Both the position numbers and the translations under genes were made by a program. A stretch of DNA of 64,000 nt from positions 62,001 through 126,000 of the forward strand of contig NZ_JBOFTR010000015.1 in assembly GCF_051652165.1 (NCBI RefSeq). Direction: 5' to 3'. The notes beneath the pieces are model-generated. The model did no database searches. It saw nothing but the letters and a program-made list of their open reading frames with translations, and was not told the origin of the DNA. Numbering within the stretch: the stretch's first letter is position 1; each line of letters begins with the position of its first letter. Below, one piece after another: positions 26,541 to 36,191 of the stretch. This stretch comes from Plesiomonas sp051652165. Lineage in GTDB: Bacteria > Pseudomonadota > Gammaproteobacteria > Enterobacterales > CAMTGL01.

Positions 26541-27494
26541 TTATAGTAGCATCCATACCGAAGTGAAGAGCAACACAATCAGCGCACGCCACTGGAGTTG
26601 CCGCATCAGCGCCAACAACTGCGCCGCTTGTATGCTATGCAGCCCTCCCAGTGTTGGGCGGCTAACACGAACGCCTTGATAACGAACAGGCCCCCCCATC
26701 GCAATATTCAGTATTAACCCTACCTGTGTGTAAAGCGCACCTATCGGGTAATAGGCCCACCCCTTGGCCTGTATATGCATGCGCCGCAAGCGTAAAAGCA
26801 TCTTTTTTCCAGGGATGAAAAGCAGCACAAACAACAAAGTACCTGGCAACTCAGCCAGCAAAACCAATATCGTGACAAAGCGGCCAAAATAATAACATTG
26901 CGGTTGTAACGGTGACCAAGCCCGTGCTAATAACTGGCATACGCGATACAATAAAGCAGCAATACCGCCCCCTAACATAAACCAAATCAGCACATGAATT
27001 AGGCCTCGTAAATACCCCTGCAACAGCGTTTCAGCGCCAGCTTTACCTAACCCGAGCAGTGAAAGTGTATCAGTATCACGTTGCACCTTTTCGGCCAATA
27101 GTGTTCTTGCTGTATGTTTTTGATCTCGATGCAACGCTTGTCTTAGGCGCTGATTCTCTGGCCATATGCAAGCAAAATCAAATGCTAACCACAGTAACAG
27201 AACATGAAACAGCGCCTCTGACCACACTAATATAGAGAGTGAAAATAGCATCAGTGCTATAGGGATTAACAACAGTATCGTACTTAACAAACCGGCCAGT
27301 TGTTGCTGAGAAGGGGGAGTATTAGTATGTAAAACTCGCTGTTGTAAACGCAAAGCAATGAGAGTCATGCCCTGCCGTAGTCCCTGTGCGGGCTGCGCTA
27401 GTACAAGATGCAATGCAATTCCCCCCCACAAAATAAATAGTGGTAGGTATAGCGTAAACCACTGCATTGCATCTGTCGGTAACACATTTACCAA
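26541..27494 (-). CDS. Divergent CbiB/CobD-family membrane protein
   Basis: 317-residue polytopic protein related to adenosylcobinamide-phosphate synthase. The family pattern shows in VQRDTDTLS, in FMLGGGIAALLYR and in GGPVRYQGV near the C-terminus. However, the usual acidic E-x-x-SDG and the NTLDSM-x-G motif are replaced here by LLQGYLRG and QLLARAW. It is therefore probably not a normal CbiB enzyme. The start is a TTG at 27494 with AGGGAT upstream; ATG 27467 is an alternative. It sits between mtnN and btuF, a slot I recall for such genes in Vibrio and Aeromonas. Confidence 0.75.
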   Translation of the reverse strand: MVNVLPTDAMQWFTLYLPLFILWGGIALHLVLAQPAQGLRQGMTLIALRLQQRVLHTNTPPSQQQLAGLLSTILLLIPIALMLFSLSILVWSEALFHVLLLWLAFDFACIWPENQRLRQALHRDQKHTARTLLAEKVQRDTDTLSLLGLGKAGAETLLQGYLRGLIHVLIWFMLGGGIAALLYRVCQLLARAWSPLQPQCYYFGRFVTILVLLAELPGTLLFVLLFIPGKKMLLRLRRMHIQAKGWAYYPIGALYTQVGLILNIAMGGPVRYQGVRVSRPTLGGLHSIQAAQLLALMRQLQWRALIVLLFTSVWMLL

Positions 27495-27539
27495 GTTAAT
27501 CCCTACCTATCGCTGTGTAACCGACATAATGCACCAAAC

Positions 27540-28241
27540 TTAGTGGGTAGACACTAATTCAGTTAGCATTGCGGCTACAATTTTAGAAGATTGTTCTGCG
27601 GCAATCGGTAAAAACGTATCAAAACTCATGCTAGCTTCTTTATCAGCCACATCAGAAATTGCCCGCACTACGACAAATGGCAGTTGATACTGATGACACA
27701 CATGCGCTACACCCGCCGCTTCCATCTCAACGGCCGTCACGGTTGGGAAGTTTTGTTTAATACGGGCCAGATTATCTGCACCATGAATGAAGGCATCACC
27801 ACTGCACACCAATCCTTTAACGGCATGCAACCCGTTGGCTTGAATACTGTTTTGTGCAGCATTAATCAGCGTTTGATCAGCCGTAAATGCAGCCGGACAA
27901 TTTGGCAACTGACCCATGGCATAGCCAAATGCGGTGACATCAGCATCATGGTAACGAACTTCTGTTGAAACAACGATATCACCCACATTTAGGCTGCTGT
28001 CTAATCCACCGGCTGATCCGGTATTGATGATGACATCGGGCTGAAAATGTTCAATCAACAAAGTTGTTCCGAGTGCCACGGCAACTTTACCGATCCCCGA
28101 TTTCAGCAGAGCTACCTCAACGCCGTTAAGCTGGCCGCTGTAAATTTCACAGCCTGCACGCTCAAAGGTCTGTAGATTGCTAATCTGACCACGTAAAATG
28201 GCTACTTCCTGCTCCATCGCACCAATAATGCCAACTTTCAT
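27540..28241 (-). CDS. mtnN: 5'-methylthioadenosine/S-adenosylhomocysteine nucleosidase
   Basis: Cleaves MTA, SAH and 5'-deoxyadenosine, recycling methionine and feeding AI-2 synthesis via LuxS. 233 residues from ATG 28241 (E. coli 232). Catalytic residues are visible: Glu12 in IGAMEQE, the VEMEAAG purine/ribose site and the Asp of AISDVAD. The frame is open 44 codons further upstream, and ATG 28256 is a possible start with GGATAAC before it; homology favours 28241. Confidence 0.96.
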   Translation of the reverse strand: MKVGIIGAMEQEVAILRGQISNLQTFERAGCEIYSGQLNGVEVALLKSGIGKVAVALGTTLLIEHFQPDVIINTGSAGGLDSSLNVGDIVVSTEVRYHDADVTAFGYAMGQLPNCPAAFTADQTLINAAQNSIQANGLHAVKGLVCSGDAFIHGADNLARIKQNFPTVTAVEMEAAGVAHVCHQYQLPFVVVRAISDVADKEASMSFDTFLPIAAEQSSKIVAAMLTELVSTH

Positions 28242-28448
28242 GCTGTTTGCTTTCATGTTATCCACGCTAAATTTTTCCTGTACCCCGTATTGCCCTAACA
28301 GTATATTGCCCCGCATATTGCGTACCGGATATTCACCAGTGGTACACGAGTCAACAGTGGCCGACAGACTCAACGGTAGGCGGTAAAAGTGAGGCCAACA
28401 GTATACCCGCTTTCAAACCGACAGAGTAAATCCCCCCATATTGCCGAT

Positions 28449-28502
28449 AAAAAAAAGGGAAAACAGTACGAATAACCGCACCATTTTCCCTGTATTTTTT
28501 TA
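28449..28502 (-). terminator. Terminator of gltBD
   Basis: On the minus strand AGGGAAAA and TTTTCCCT flank a ~20-nt loop and are followed by eight Ts, about 105 bp past the gltD stop. Confidence 0.7.
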
Positions 28503-28606
28503 TAACAATAACCATGCTATAACGATCACTACACTAATAATTGTGCCGATAACCATATCAATATAATCACAATATTATCTGCCAGTTGAATGATCAGTGA
28601 GCTGAT

Positions 28607-30022
28607 TTATACACTCAGATAATCCATGATCCCTTCAGCAGCTTTACGCCCTTCTGCAATTGCAGTGACCACCAGATCTGAGCCACGCACCGCATCACCA
28701 CCGGCAAAAATTTTAGGGTGGCTGGTTTGGTGAGCAAATTCACGATCAACGGGTGCAACAATTCGCCCTTTTTTATCTAACTCAACATCGTGCGCTGCCA
28801 GCCAGTTCATGCTGTGTGGCTGGAAACCAAACGCCATGATCACCGCATCAGCCGGTATAATATGCTCAGATCCGGCCACCACTTGTGGATGGCGACGACC
28901 GGCTGAATCAGCGGAACCCAGCTCAGTACGCACGACCTTCACACCCGATGCTTTTCCATTGGCATCAAGTGCAATGCCTAATGGTTGCAGGTTGAACATA
29001 AACTCAACCCCCTCTTCACGCGCATTTTTTACCTCGCGTTTTGAACCGGGCATGTTTTGTTCATCACGACGATAAGCGCACACCACGTGTGCTGCTGACT
29101 GACGAATTGCAGTTCGCACGCAATCCATCGCGGTATCGCCCCCGCCCAGAACCACAACGCGCTTACCCGCCATATCAATATAATCGGCAGGGTTGGCCTC
29201 AAAGCCCATTAAGCGATGTGTATTGGCCACCAGATAAGGCAACGCATCATACACCCCAGCGGACTCTTCGTTTTCCAGCCCGCCACGCATGTTCTGATAC
29301 GTGCCCACGCCAAGAAATACCGCATCAAATTCAGCCAGCAGAGTATCAAACGGCAGATCTTTACCTATCTCGGTATTTAAGCGAAATTCGACACCCATTC
29401 CAGTGAACACTTCACGGCGACGGATCATCACCTCTTTTTCCAGCTTAAAGGCCGGAATACCAAAGGTCAGTAACCCGCCAATTTCAGGGTAACGATCAAA
29501 TACCACCGGTTTCACGCCATTACGCACCAACACATCAGCACACGCTAACCCTGCTGGGCCTGCGCCAATAATGGCTACCTTTTTATCGGTATGCACGACG
29601 TGCGACATATCTGGTTTCCAGCCCATTTCAAAGGCTTTCTCGGTAATGTATTTTTCGATATTACCGATGGTCACCGCACCAAACTCATCGTTTAGGGTAC
29701 AAGCCCCTTCACATAGGCGATCTTGCGGGCACACTCGCCCACACACTTCTGGCAAACTGTTGGTTTGATGTGCCAGCTCAACGGCTTCGAGTATCCGCCC
29801 TTCGTGAGCCAATTTGAGCCAGTTTGGGATGTAGTTATGTACCGGACACTTCCATTCGCAATACGGGTTTCCGCACCCTAAACAGCGGTCAGCTTGTGCA
29901 TTGACCTGTGTGTCGGAAAAATTCTCATAGATCTCAACGAACTCAATCTTACGAATTTTCAGCGGTTTTTTCGGCGGATCGACCCGCTGTAAGTCAATAA
30001 ACTGATAGACATTCTGGCTCAT
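28607..30022 (-). CDS. gltD: Glutamate synthase small subunit
   Basis: FAD- and NADPH-binding beta subunit that supplies electrons to GltB for making glutamate from glutamine and 2-oxoglutarate. 471 residues (E. coli 472). Cysteine clusters for 4Fe-4S centres lie near residues 47-60 (CLGCGNPYCEWKC) and 94-107 (CGRVCPQDRLCEGAC). The FAD motif GAGPAGLACADVL and the NADPH motif VVLGGGDTAMDC follow. It is 14 bp downstream of gltB. Confidence 0.97.
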   Translation of the reverse strand: MSQNVYQFIDLQRVDPPKKPLKIRKIEFVEIYENFSDTQVNAQADRCLGCGNPYCEWKCPVHNYIPNWLKLAHEGRILEAVELAHQTNSLPEVCGRVCPQDRLCEGACTLNDEFGAVTIGNIEKYITEKAFEMGWKPDMSHVVHTDKKVAIIGAGPAGLACADVLVRNGVKPVVFDRYPEIGGLLTFGIPAFKLEKEVMIRRREVFTGMGVEFRLNTEIGKDLPFDTLLAEFDAVFLGVGTYQNMRGGLENEESAGVYDALPYLVANTHRLMGFEANPADYIDMAGKRVVVLGGGDTAMDCVRTAIRQSAAHVVCAYRRDEQNMPGSKREVKNAREEGVEFMFNLQPLGIALDANGKASGVKVVRTELGSADSAGRRHPQVVAGSEHIIPADAVIMAFGFQPHSMNWLAAHDVELDKKGRIVAPVDREFAHQTSHPKIFAGGDAVRGSDLVVTAIAEGRKAAEGIMDYLSV

Positions 30023-30036
30023 GGCATGATCTCCCT

Positions 30037-33000
30037 TTACTGCGCCTGAACCCGGAGTTCCGCCGAAGAGCGGCTACGGTGACCAAGTAGTGCTTTAACA
30101 TCGCTGGATTTCGGTTTTACCAGCACAAATTTATCCGCCCAACTTTCCCAGTTAGCGAGGATCTCTTCACCACGGCCAGAGCCGGTAGACTGTACATGTT
30201 CGGTAATTAAACCGCGCAGATGCTCTTGGTGAATAGCCAGATCAGTGACATCAAGCACCTCGACCAATTCGGCATTCACTCGCTTACGGAACTCACCGCT
30301 TTCATCGAGCACATAAGCAAACCCGCCGGTCATTCCTGCGCCAAAGTTCACACCGGTACGCCCCAATACGCAGATAATGCCGCCGGTCATGTATTCACAA
30401 CCGTTATCACCAATGCCTTCTACAACCGCAATAGCGCCTGAGTTACGTACAGCAAAACGCTCCCCGCCACGGCCTGCGGCAAATAATTTACCGCCCGTTG
30501 CACCGTACAAACAGGTATTGCCGATAATCGTGGCTTGATGCGCTTTAAATGCCGAACCAATTGGGGGGCGAATGGCAATTTTACCGCCCGCCATGCCTTT
30601 ACCCACATAATCGTTCGCATCACCGGTCAGTGAGAGCTCAACGCCACCTGCGTTCCAAACACCAAAGCTTTGTCCGGCGGTACCGCTAAACTGCACTTTA
30701 ATCGGATCGCCTGCCATCCCCTGATTGCCCAAACGGGAGGCAATATCGCCCGACAGACGCGCGCCAACCGAACGGTCAGTGTTGCGAATATCAAAGAACA
30801 GACGCTTGGTTTTGCGCTCTTCTAGGCACTGCTGTGCTTGTTGCAACAACTGAGTATTCAGCTCACCTTTATCAAACGGCGGATTGCCCTCGGTACAGTA
30901 CATTGTCTTGCCGGGATGTGGCTTGGCTGTCACCAAAAGTGCTGATAAATCGAGTTTATTTTGTTTCGCACTGATACCGTCAATTTCGGTCAGTAAATCA
31001 GTACGGCCAATTAAATCAACCAGTTGTGTGACACCAAGCTGCGCCATCAGTTGACGAGTCTCTTCTGCGATAAACTGGAAGTAGTTAATCACCCGCTCAG
31101 GTAGGCCGTGGTAATGATCACGGCGCAGTTTTTCATCTTGTGTTGCAACACCCGTTGCACAGTTGTTTAAGTGACAAATACGCAGGTATTTACAGCCCAA
31201 CGCCACCATCGGACCCGTACCAAAACCAAAGCTTTCCGCACCTAAAATCGCCGCTTTGATAATATCAAGACCGGTTTTTAAACCGCCATCGACTTGCAGT
31301 CTAATTTTATGCCGCAAACCATTGGCAACCAGTGCCTGCTGGGTTTCAACCAAGCCAAGTTCCCACGGACAGCCCGCATATTTTACCGAGGCTAACGGGC
31401 TTGCACCGGTACCGCCATCATAACCGGCAATTGTGATCAAATCGGCATAGGCTTTTGCAACACCCGTGGCAATCGTGCCGACACCGGGTTCAGAAACTAA
31501 CTTGACCGAAATCAGTGCCTTTGGGTTAACCTGCTTTAAGTCAAAAATTAGCTGTGCCAGATCTTCAATCGAATAGATATCGTGATGTGGCGGTGGAGAG
31601 ATCAGGGTCACACCCGGCACCGAGTAACGCAGTTTTGCAATGTACGGCGTCACTTTATCGCCCGGCAACTGGCCCCCTTCCCCCGGTTTCGCCCCTTGCG
31701 CGACTTTAATCTGAATCACATCAGCATTCATCAGATAGTGCGGCGTAACCCCAAAACGGCCTGAGGCCACTTGCTTGATTCGTGAGACTTTATTGGTGCC
31801 AAAGCGCACCGGATCTTCACCACCTTCACCCGAGTTAGAAAAACCACCGAGTGTGTTCATCGCAACCGCCAGTGATTCATGCGCTTCGGGGCTTAATGCA
31901 CCAATTGACATTGCAGCAGTATCAAAGCGTTTAAATAGCTCGGTAGCCGGTTCAACCTGCTCAAGTGCTACGGTTTCACCCTTTGGTGTGACTTGCAGCA
32001 GATCACGCAGTGTGGCAACCGGACGCTGGTTCACCAAATCAGCATAACGCTGATAATCGCTAAACTTGCCTGAGTGCACAGCCTGTTGCAGTGTTTGCAC
32101 CACATCAGGGTTGTAGGCGTGATATTCGCTGTTGTGTACATACTTTAGCTGGCCCCCTTGTTCAAGCGGCTTGCGTTTTAGCCACGCGCGGCGGGCTAAA
32201 TTGCTCAGGTCTTGCTGGAAATCACTAAAATCAGCGCCTTCAATACGGCTCGGTACACCGTGGAAACAGAGATCAACAACCTCAGAGGCGATCCCGACCG
32301 CTTCAAACAGCTTCGAGCAGCGGTAAGAAGCAATGGTTGAGATCCCCATTTTTGACATGATCTTATACAGACCTTTGTTGATGCCGTTACGGTAGTTCAG
32401 CATCAGTGTGCGGTAAGGTTTATCAATTGCACCGTCATCGGCCAGTTTTGCCAGTGATTCATAAGCCAGATACGGGTAAACAGCCGTAGCACCAAACCCA
32501 AGCAGCACGGCAAAATGGTGCGGATCACGCGCACTGGCAGTTTCAACAATGATGTTGGCATCGCAGCGCAAATTGTTGTCAACCAAACGGGTTTGTAGCG
32601 CACCAACGGCCATCGCCGCAGGAATTGGTAAACGATCTTGTGTAATGGCCCGATCAGAGAGCATCAGCAGCACAGAACCGCTACGCACATGCTGTTCGGC
32701 CTGATCACACAGATCACACACCGCTTGCTTAAGATCTTTTTCGCGCGGATCAAAGGTGATATCCATCGGCGTATGCCGGTAGAATTTATCATCCAACGAA
32801 AGCAATTGGTGGTAGTCAGAGTAAAGCAGGATCGGGGATTTAAAATTGACCCGATGCGCCTGACCTTCTGCCTCACAAAACACGTTCATCTCTTGGCCAA
32901 TTGAGGTCGCCAGTGACATAACATGTGCTTCACGCAGCGGATCAATCGGTGGGTTCGTTACTTGCGCAAATTGCTGGCGGAAGTAGTCATAAATACCGCG

Positions 33001-34497
33001 AGATTGAGTCGACAACACGGCAAACGGGGTATCATCCCCCATTGAGCCAACTGCTTCTTGCGCATTTTCGCCCAGTACGCGCAGGATATTATCCAGCTCT
33101 TCATTGTTGTAGTTGAACTGCTTTTGATAGGTGGCAAGCTGATCATCATTCAGATCACGGCAGCCGACTTGATCATCTGGCAACTGTTCGAACGGGATCA
33201 AACGCTTAACGTTTTTCTCCATCCACTCTTTATACGGATGACGCTGTTTTAGATCGTTATCGATCTCCAGCGAATGCAGGATCTTCCCGTAACGGGTATC
33301 GATCACCAACAGTTCACCGGGGCCAACTCGCCCTTTTTCAACCACTTCATCGGGCTGGTAATCCCAGATCCCCACCTCTGATGCACAGGTGATCAATTTA
33401 TCGGTGGTGATCACATAACGCGCAGGACGCAAACCGTTGCGATCAAGATTACACGCAGCGTAGCGGCCATCTGACATCACCACACCGGCCGGGCCATCCC
33501 ACGGTTCCATGTGCATTGAGTTAAAATCATAGAAAGCGCGCAGATCGTCATCCATATCCGGATTATTCTGCCATGCCGGTGGGATCAACAAACGCATTGC
33601 GCGGAAAGGATCCATCCCGCCGCTTAAGAATAGCTCTAACATGTTGTCGAGTGAGCTAGAGTCTGAGCCAGTTTCATTGACAAAAGGGGCTGCAGTTTGC
33701 AGATCAGGGATCAGCGGGGTATTGAATTTATAAGCCCGCGCGCGCGCCCATTGGCGGTTACCCGTAATGGTATTAATTTCACCGTTATGTGCCAGATAGC
33801 GGAACGGCTGGGCCAGCGGCCAACGCGGTACGGTATTGGTTGAAAAACGTTGATGGAATAAGCAAATAGCCGACTCCATTCGCAAATCGGCCAGATCTAA
33901 ATAAAAACGCGGCAAATCCGAGGGCATACACAGCCCTTTATAGATATTGACCAGATTTGATAAGCTGCAGACGTAAAAATCTTTGTCATCTTGAATGCGC
34001 TTTTCAATTCGGCGGCGCACTACAAACAGGCGGCGCTCAACATCACGCGGTCGCCAGCCTGCCGGTGCGTTAACAAACAGTTGTTCAATCACCGGCAGTG
34101 AAGCCAGTGCAATTTCACCGAGTACATCAGGGTTTGTCGGCACGACACGCCAGCCAACCACAGAGAGGGTTTCTCGTTGTAATTCTTCCTCTGTAATTTG
34201 ACGCGCGATTGCAGCTTTAACAGGGTCTGTACTTAAAAAGAACATGCCAACGGCATAATTCTTTGCCAAGTGCCAGCCACGTTCTTCAGCAACCATACGG
34301 AAAAAACGTTCCGGTTTTTGCATTAATAAGCCACAGCCGTCACCGGTTTTACCATCGGCTAAAATCGCCCCTCGGTGCTGCATTCTGGCTAATGCGTGAA
34401 TCGCGGTACGCACTACCTTGTGGCTGGGCTCACCTTCTATGTGGGCAATAAGCCCAAAGCCACAGTTATCCCGTTCCTGGGATGAATCGTACAGCAT
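30037..34497 (-). CDS. gltB: Glutamate synthase large subunit
   Basis: Alpha subunit of NADPH-GOGAT, 1486 residues and very close to the E. coli protein throughout. The short propeptide of 11 residues precedes the catalytic Cys12 (DN-CGFGLIAH), the glutaminase nucleophile. The FMN-binding synthase domain lies about residues 800-1200 and includes the 3Fe-4S cysteines in CKYLRICHLNNC. The C-terminal beta-helix ends in ELRVQAQ. ATG 34497 follows GGGAGGAAGG. With urease and Amt it completes an ammonia-assimilating set. Confidence 0.98.
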   Translation of the reverse strand: MLYDSSQERDNCGFGLIAHIEGEPSHKVVRTAIHALARMQHRGAILADGKTGDGCGLLMQKPERFFRMVAEERGWHLAKNYAVGMFFLSTDPVKAAIARQITEEELQRETLSVVGWRVVPTNPDVLGEIALASLPVIEQLFVNAPAGWRPRDVERRLFVVRRRIEKRIQDDKDFYVCSLSNLVNIYKGLCMPSDLPRFYLDLADLRMESAICLFHQRFSTNTVPRWPLAQPFRYLAHNGEINTITGNRQWARARAYKFNTPLIPDLQTAAPFVNETGSDSSSLDNMLELFLSGGMDPFRAMRLLIPPAWQNNPDMDDDLRAFYDFNSMHMEPWDGPAGVVMSDGRYAACNLDRNGLRPARYVITTDKLITCASEVGIWDYQPDEVVEKGRVGPGELLVIDTRYGKILHSLEIDNDLKQRHPYKEWMEKNVKRLIPFEQLPDDQVGCRDLNDDQLATYQKQFNYNNEELDNILRVLGENAQEAVGSMGDDTPFAVLSTQSRGIYDYFRQQFAQVTNPPIDPLREAHVMSLATSIGQEMNVFCEAEGQAHRVNFKSPILLYSDYHQLLSLDDKFYRHTPMDITFDPREKDLKQAVCDLCDQAEQHVRSGSVLLMLSDRAITQDRLPIPAAMAVGALQTRLVDNNLRCDANIIVETASARDPHHFAVLLGFGATAVYPYLAYESLAKLADDGAIDKPYRTLMLNYRNGINKGLYKIMSKMGISTIASYRCSKLFEAVGIASEVVDLCFHGVPSRIEGADFSDFQQDLSNLARRAWLKRKPLEQGGQLKYVHNSEYHAYNPDVVQTLQQAVHSGKFSDYQRYADLVNQRPVATLRDLLQVTPKGETVALEQVEPATELFKRFDTAAMSIGALSPEAHESLAVAMNTLGGFSNSGEGGEDPVRFGTNKVSRIKQVASGRFGVTPHYLMNADVIQIKVAQGAKPGEGGQLPGDKVTPYIAKLRYSVPGVTLISPPPHHDIYSIEDLAQLIFDLKQVNPKALISVKLVSEPGVGTIATGVAKAYADLITIAGYDGGTGASPLASVKYAGCPWELGLVETQQALVANGLRHKIRLQVDGGLKTGLDIIKAAILGAESFGFGTGPMVALGCKYLRICHLNNCATGVATQDEKLRRDHYHGLPERVINYFQFIAEETRQLMAQLGVTQLVDLIGRTDLLTEIDGISAKQNKLDLSALLVTAKPHPGKTMYCTEGNPPFDKGELNTQLLQQAQQCLEERKTKRLFFDIRNTDRSVGARLSGDIASRLGNQGMAGDPIKVQFSGTAGQSFGVWNAGGVELSLTGDANDYVGKGMAGGKIAIRPPIGSAFKAHQATIIGNTCLYGATGGKLFAAGRGGERFAVRNSGAIAVVEGIGDNGCEYMTGGIICVLGRTGVNFGAGMTGGFAYVLDESGEFRKRVNAELVEVLDVTDLAIHQEHLRGLITEHVQSTGSGRGEEILANWESWADKFVLVKPKSSDVKALLGHRSRSSAELRVQAQ

Positions 34498-35087
34498 GAT
34501 TGCCTTCCTCCCTTGCCTTAACCCAACGACAAAATACTCTGCATAAATATGGCGATGTCGCTTTTTGCCGAATCGCTTCCAATCGACTTCTCAAATTAAC
34601 GATAAATGTTACATAGGTCAAACATTGTGTAATCGATTCGCAACATGCTCGACAAGGTTAATTTCTCTTTATTTATCTTATTACTCATATAGTTGCATGA
34701 GTCGAATTAACTTTCGTTCTCCAGTAACACGTAATCTGCACAGCCACAACACTTAGCAGAGGATCGTTTTTTTTTACTTACGGCTATAATATCCTGCTGT
34801 AAAATGGCTTATTTTTAATGCTTATTTCTTATTTATTGTCTATTTAAAATATAAAAATAAGATTAAAACCTGTTAAAAAATAACCTGCTCAGGCTATTTT
34901 AAACACCCCTCCAACATGAATACATAAATATTTAATTTGATTTTTTATTCGACCGGGATACTGCTTTTGATTTGACAGAGACCATTAAAAAATAGGGTAC
35001 GCAGGTGCCTTTGGGTTGATCCGTATCATGACAACAAACCTTAACACCCTGTAATCTGATTGGTTTTATATTGAGTGGAACAGAGCA
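34498..35087. other. Divergent gltB/yhcC promoter region
   Basis: 590 bp, AT-rich, no gene supported. A TATAAT occurs on the plus strand at 34785-34790, but without a good -35. Lrp control of gltB is expected from E. coli but no site can be assigned by eye. Confidence 0.5.
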
Positions 35088-36014
35088 ATGCAGCTGCATG
35101 AATGGGTGAATATGTTTGGTGGTGATCTGCACCAACGCTATGGTGAAAAGATCCACAAACTCACTTTGCACGGCGGCTTTAGTTGCCCTAATCGCGATGG
35201 CTCGCTCGGTCGTGGTGGCTGTACATTTTGTAATGTGGCCTCTTTTTCTGATGAGAATGCGCAATACCAGTCTATTGCTGATCAAGTCGCCGCACAGGCA
35301 AAAAAAATTCATCGAGCACAACGCTATCTGGCCTATTTCCAAGCCTATACCAGCACTTATTCAGAGCTGTGTTTGTTAAAGCGCATGTATGAAGAGGCAT
35401 TAAAACAAGCTGATATTGTAGGGCTTTGTGTTGGAACTCGACCTGATTGTGTTTCCGATGCGGTGCTGGATCTGCTGGCTGATTATCAGCAACAAGGGTA
35501 TGAAATCTGGCTGGAGCTCGGTTTGCAATCGGCGCAGGATCGGACATTAAAGCGTATCAACCGTGGCCATAATTTTGCCAGCTATGTGCATACCGCTCAA
35601 GCAGCACGCGCCCGTGGCCTGAAAGTGTGTACTCACTTAATTGTTGGGTTGCCACACGAAACAAAAGCTGATTGTCTGAATACGCTGGCACAGGTAATTA
35701 ACGCGGGTACTGACGGCATCAAACTACACCCGCTGCATATTGTTAGCGGCAGTACCATGGCTAAAGCATGGGCGGCTGGCCGCCAACAAGCCATTGAGCT
35801 GGCTGAATATGCAGATATTGCTGCTGAAATGATCCGCCATACTCCACACGATATTATCTATCATCGCGTATCAGCCAGTGCTCGCCGCCCTACATTACTT
35901 GCTCCATTATGGTGTGAAAATCGCTGGGCAGGAATGGTTGCAATTCACCAGTTGCTGTATGAGCGTGGTGCTCAAGGTTCTGCTTTAGGCCAACCGTTTC
36001 AACGTCAAAAATAA
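35088..36014 (+). CDS. yhcC: Radical SAM protein YhcC
   Basis: 308-residue radical SAM protein of the TIGR01212/YhcC family. The 4Fe-4S-binding cysteines are Cys33, Cys45 and Cys48, an unusually wide C-x11-C-x2-C spacing that E. coli YhcC shares. Conserved segments FQAYTST, VGLCVGTRPDC, LELGLQS and IKLHPLHI are typical. The reaction is not known to me with certainty; a role in RNA modification has been suggested by relatives. The gltB-yhcC-arcB neighbourhood is as in E. coli. Confidence 0.93.
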   Translation: MQLHEWVNMFGGDLHQRYGEKIHKLTLHGGFSCPNRDGSLGRGGCTFCNVASFSDENAQYQSIADQVAAQAKKIHRAQRYLAYFQAYTSTYSELCLLKRMYEEALKQADIVGLCVGTRPDCVSDAVLDLLADYQQQGYEIWLELGLQSAQDRTLKRINRGHNFASYVHTAQAARARGLKVCTHLIVGLPHETKADCLNTLAQVINAGTDGIKLHPLHIVSGSTMAKAWAAGRQQAIELAEYADIAAEMIRHTPHDIIYHRVSASARRPTLLAPLWCENRWAGMVAIHQLLYERGAQGSALGQPFQRQK

Positions 36015-36191
36015 AAGTGAGTGCTTACACTTCTAGTAATGTTAACTCATTTTATTCTTCGTGATGGATTCATGTTCACCACGTTAATCTAAAGAGCATA
36101 TACAAGAGGAACACAGAGAGCAGATCAAGATGGAGTGTCAAATCAACTCGCAGTAAGATAAGACTTCACACTTTTTTTCTACGGATGGTGT

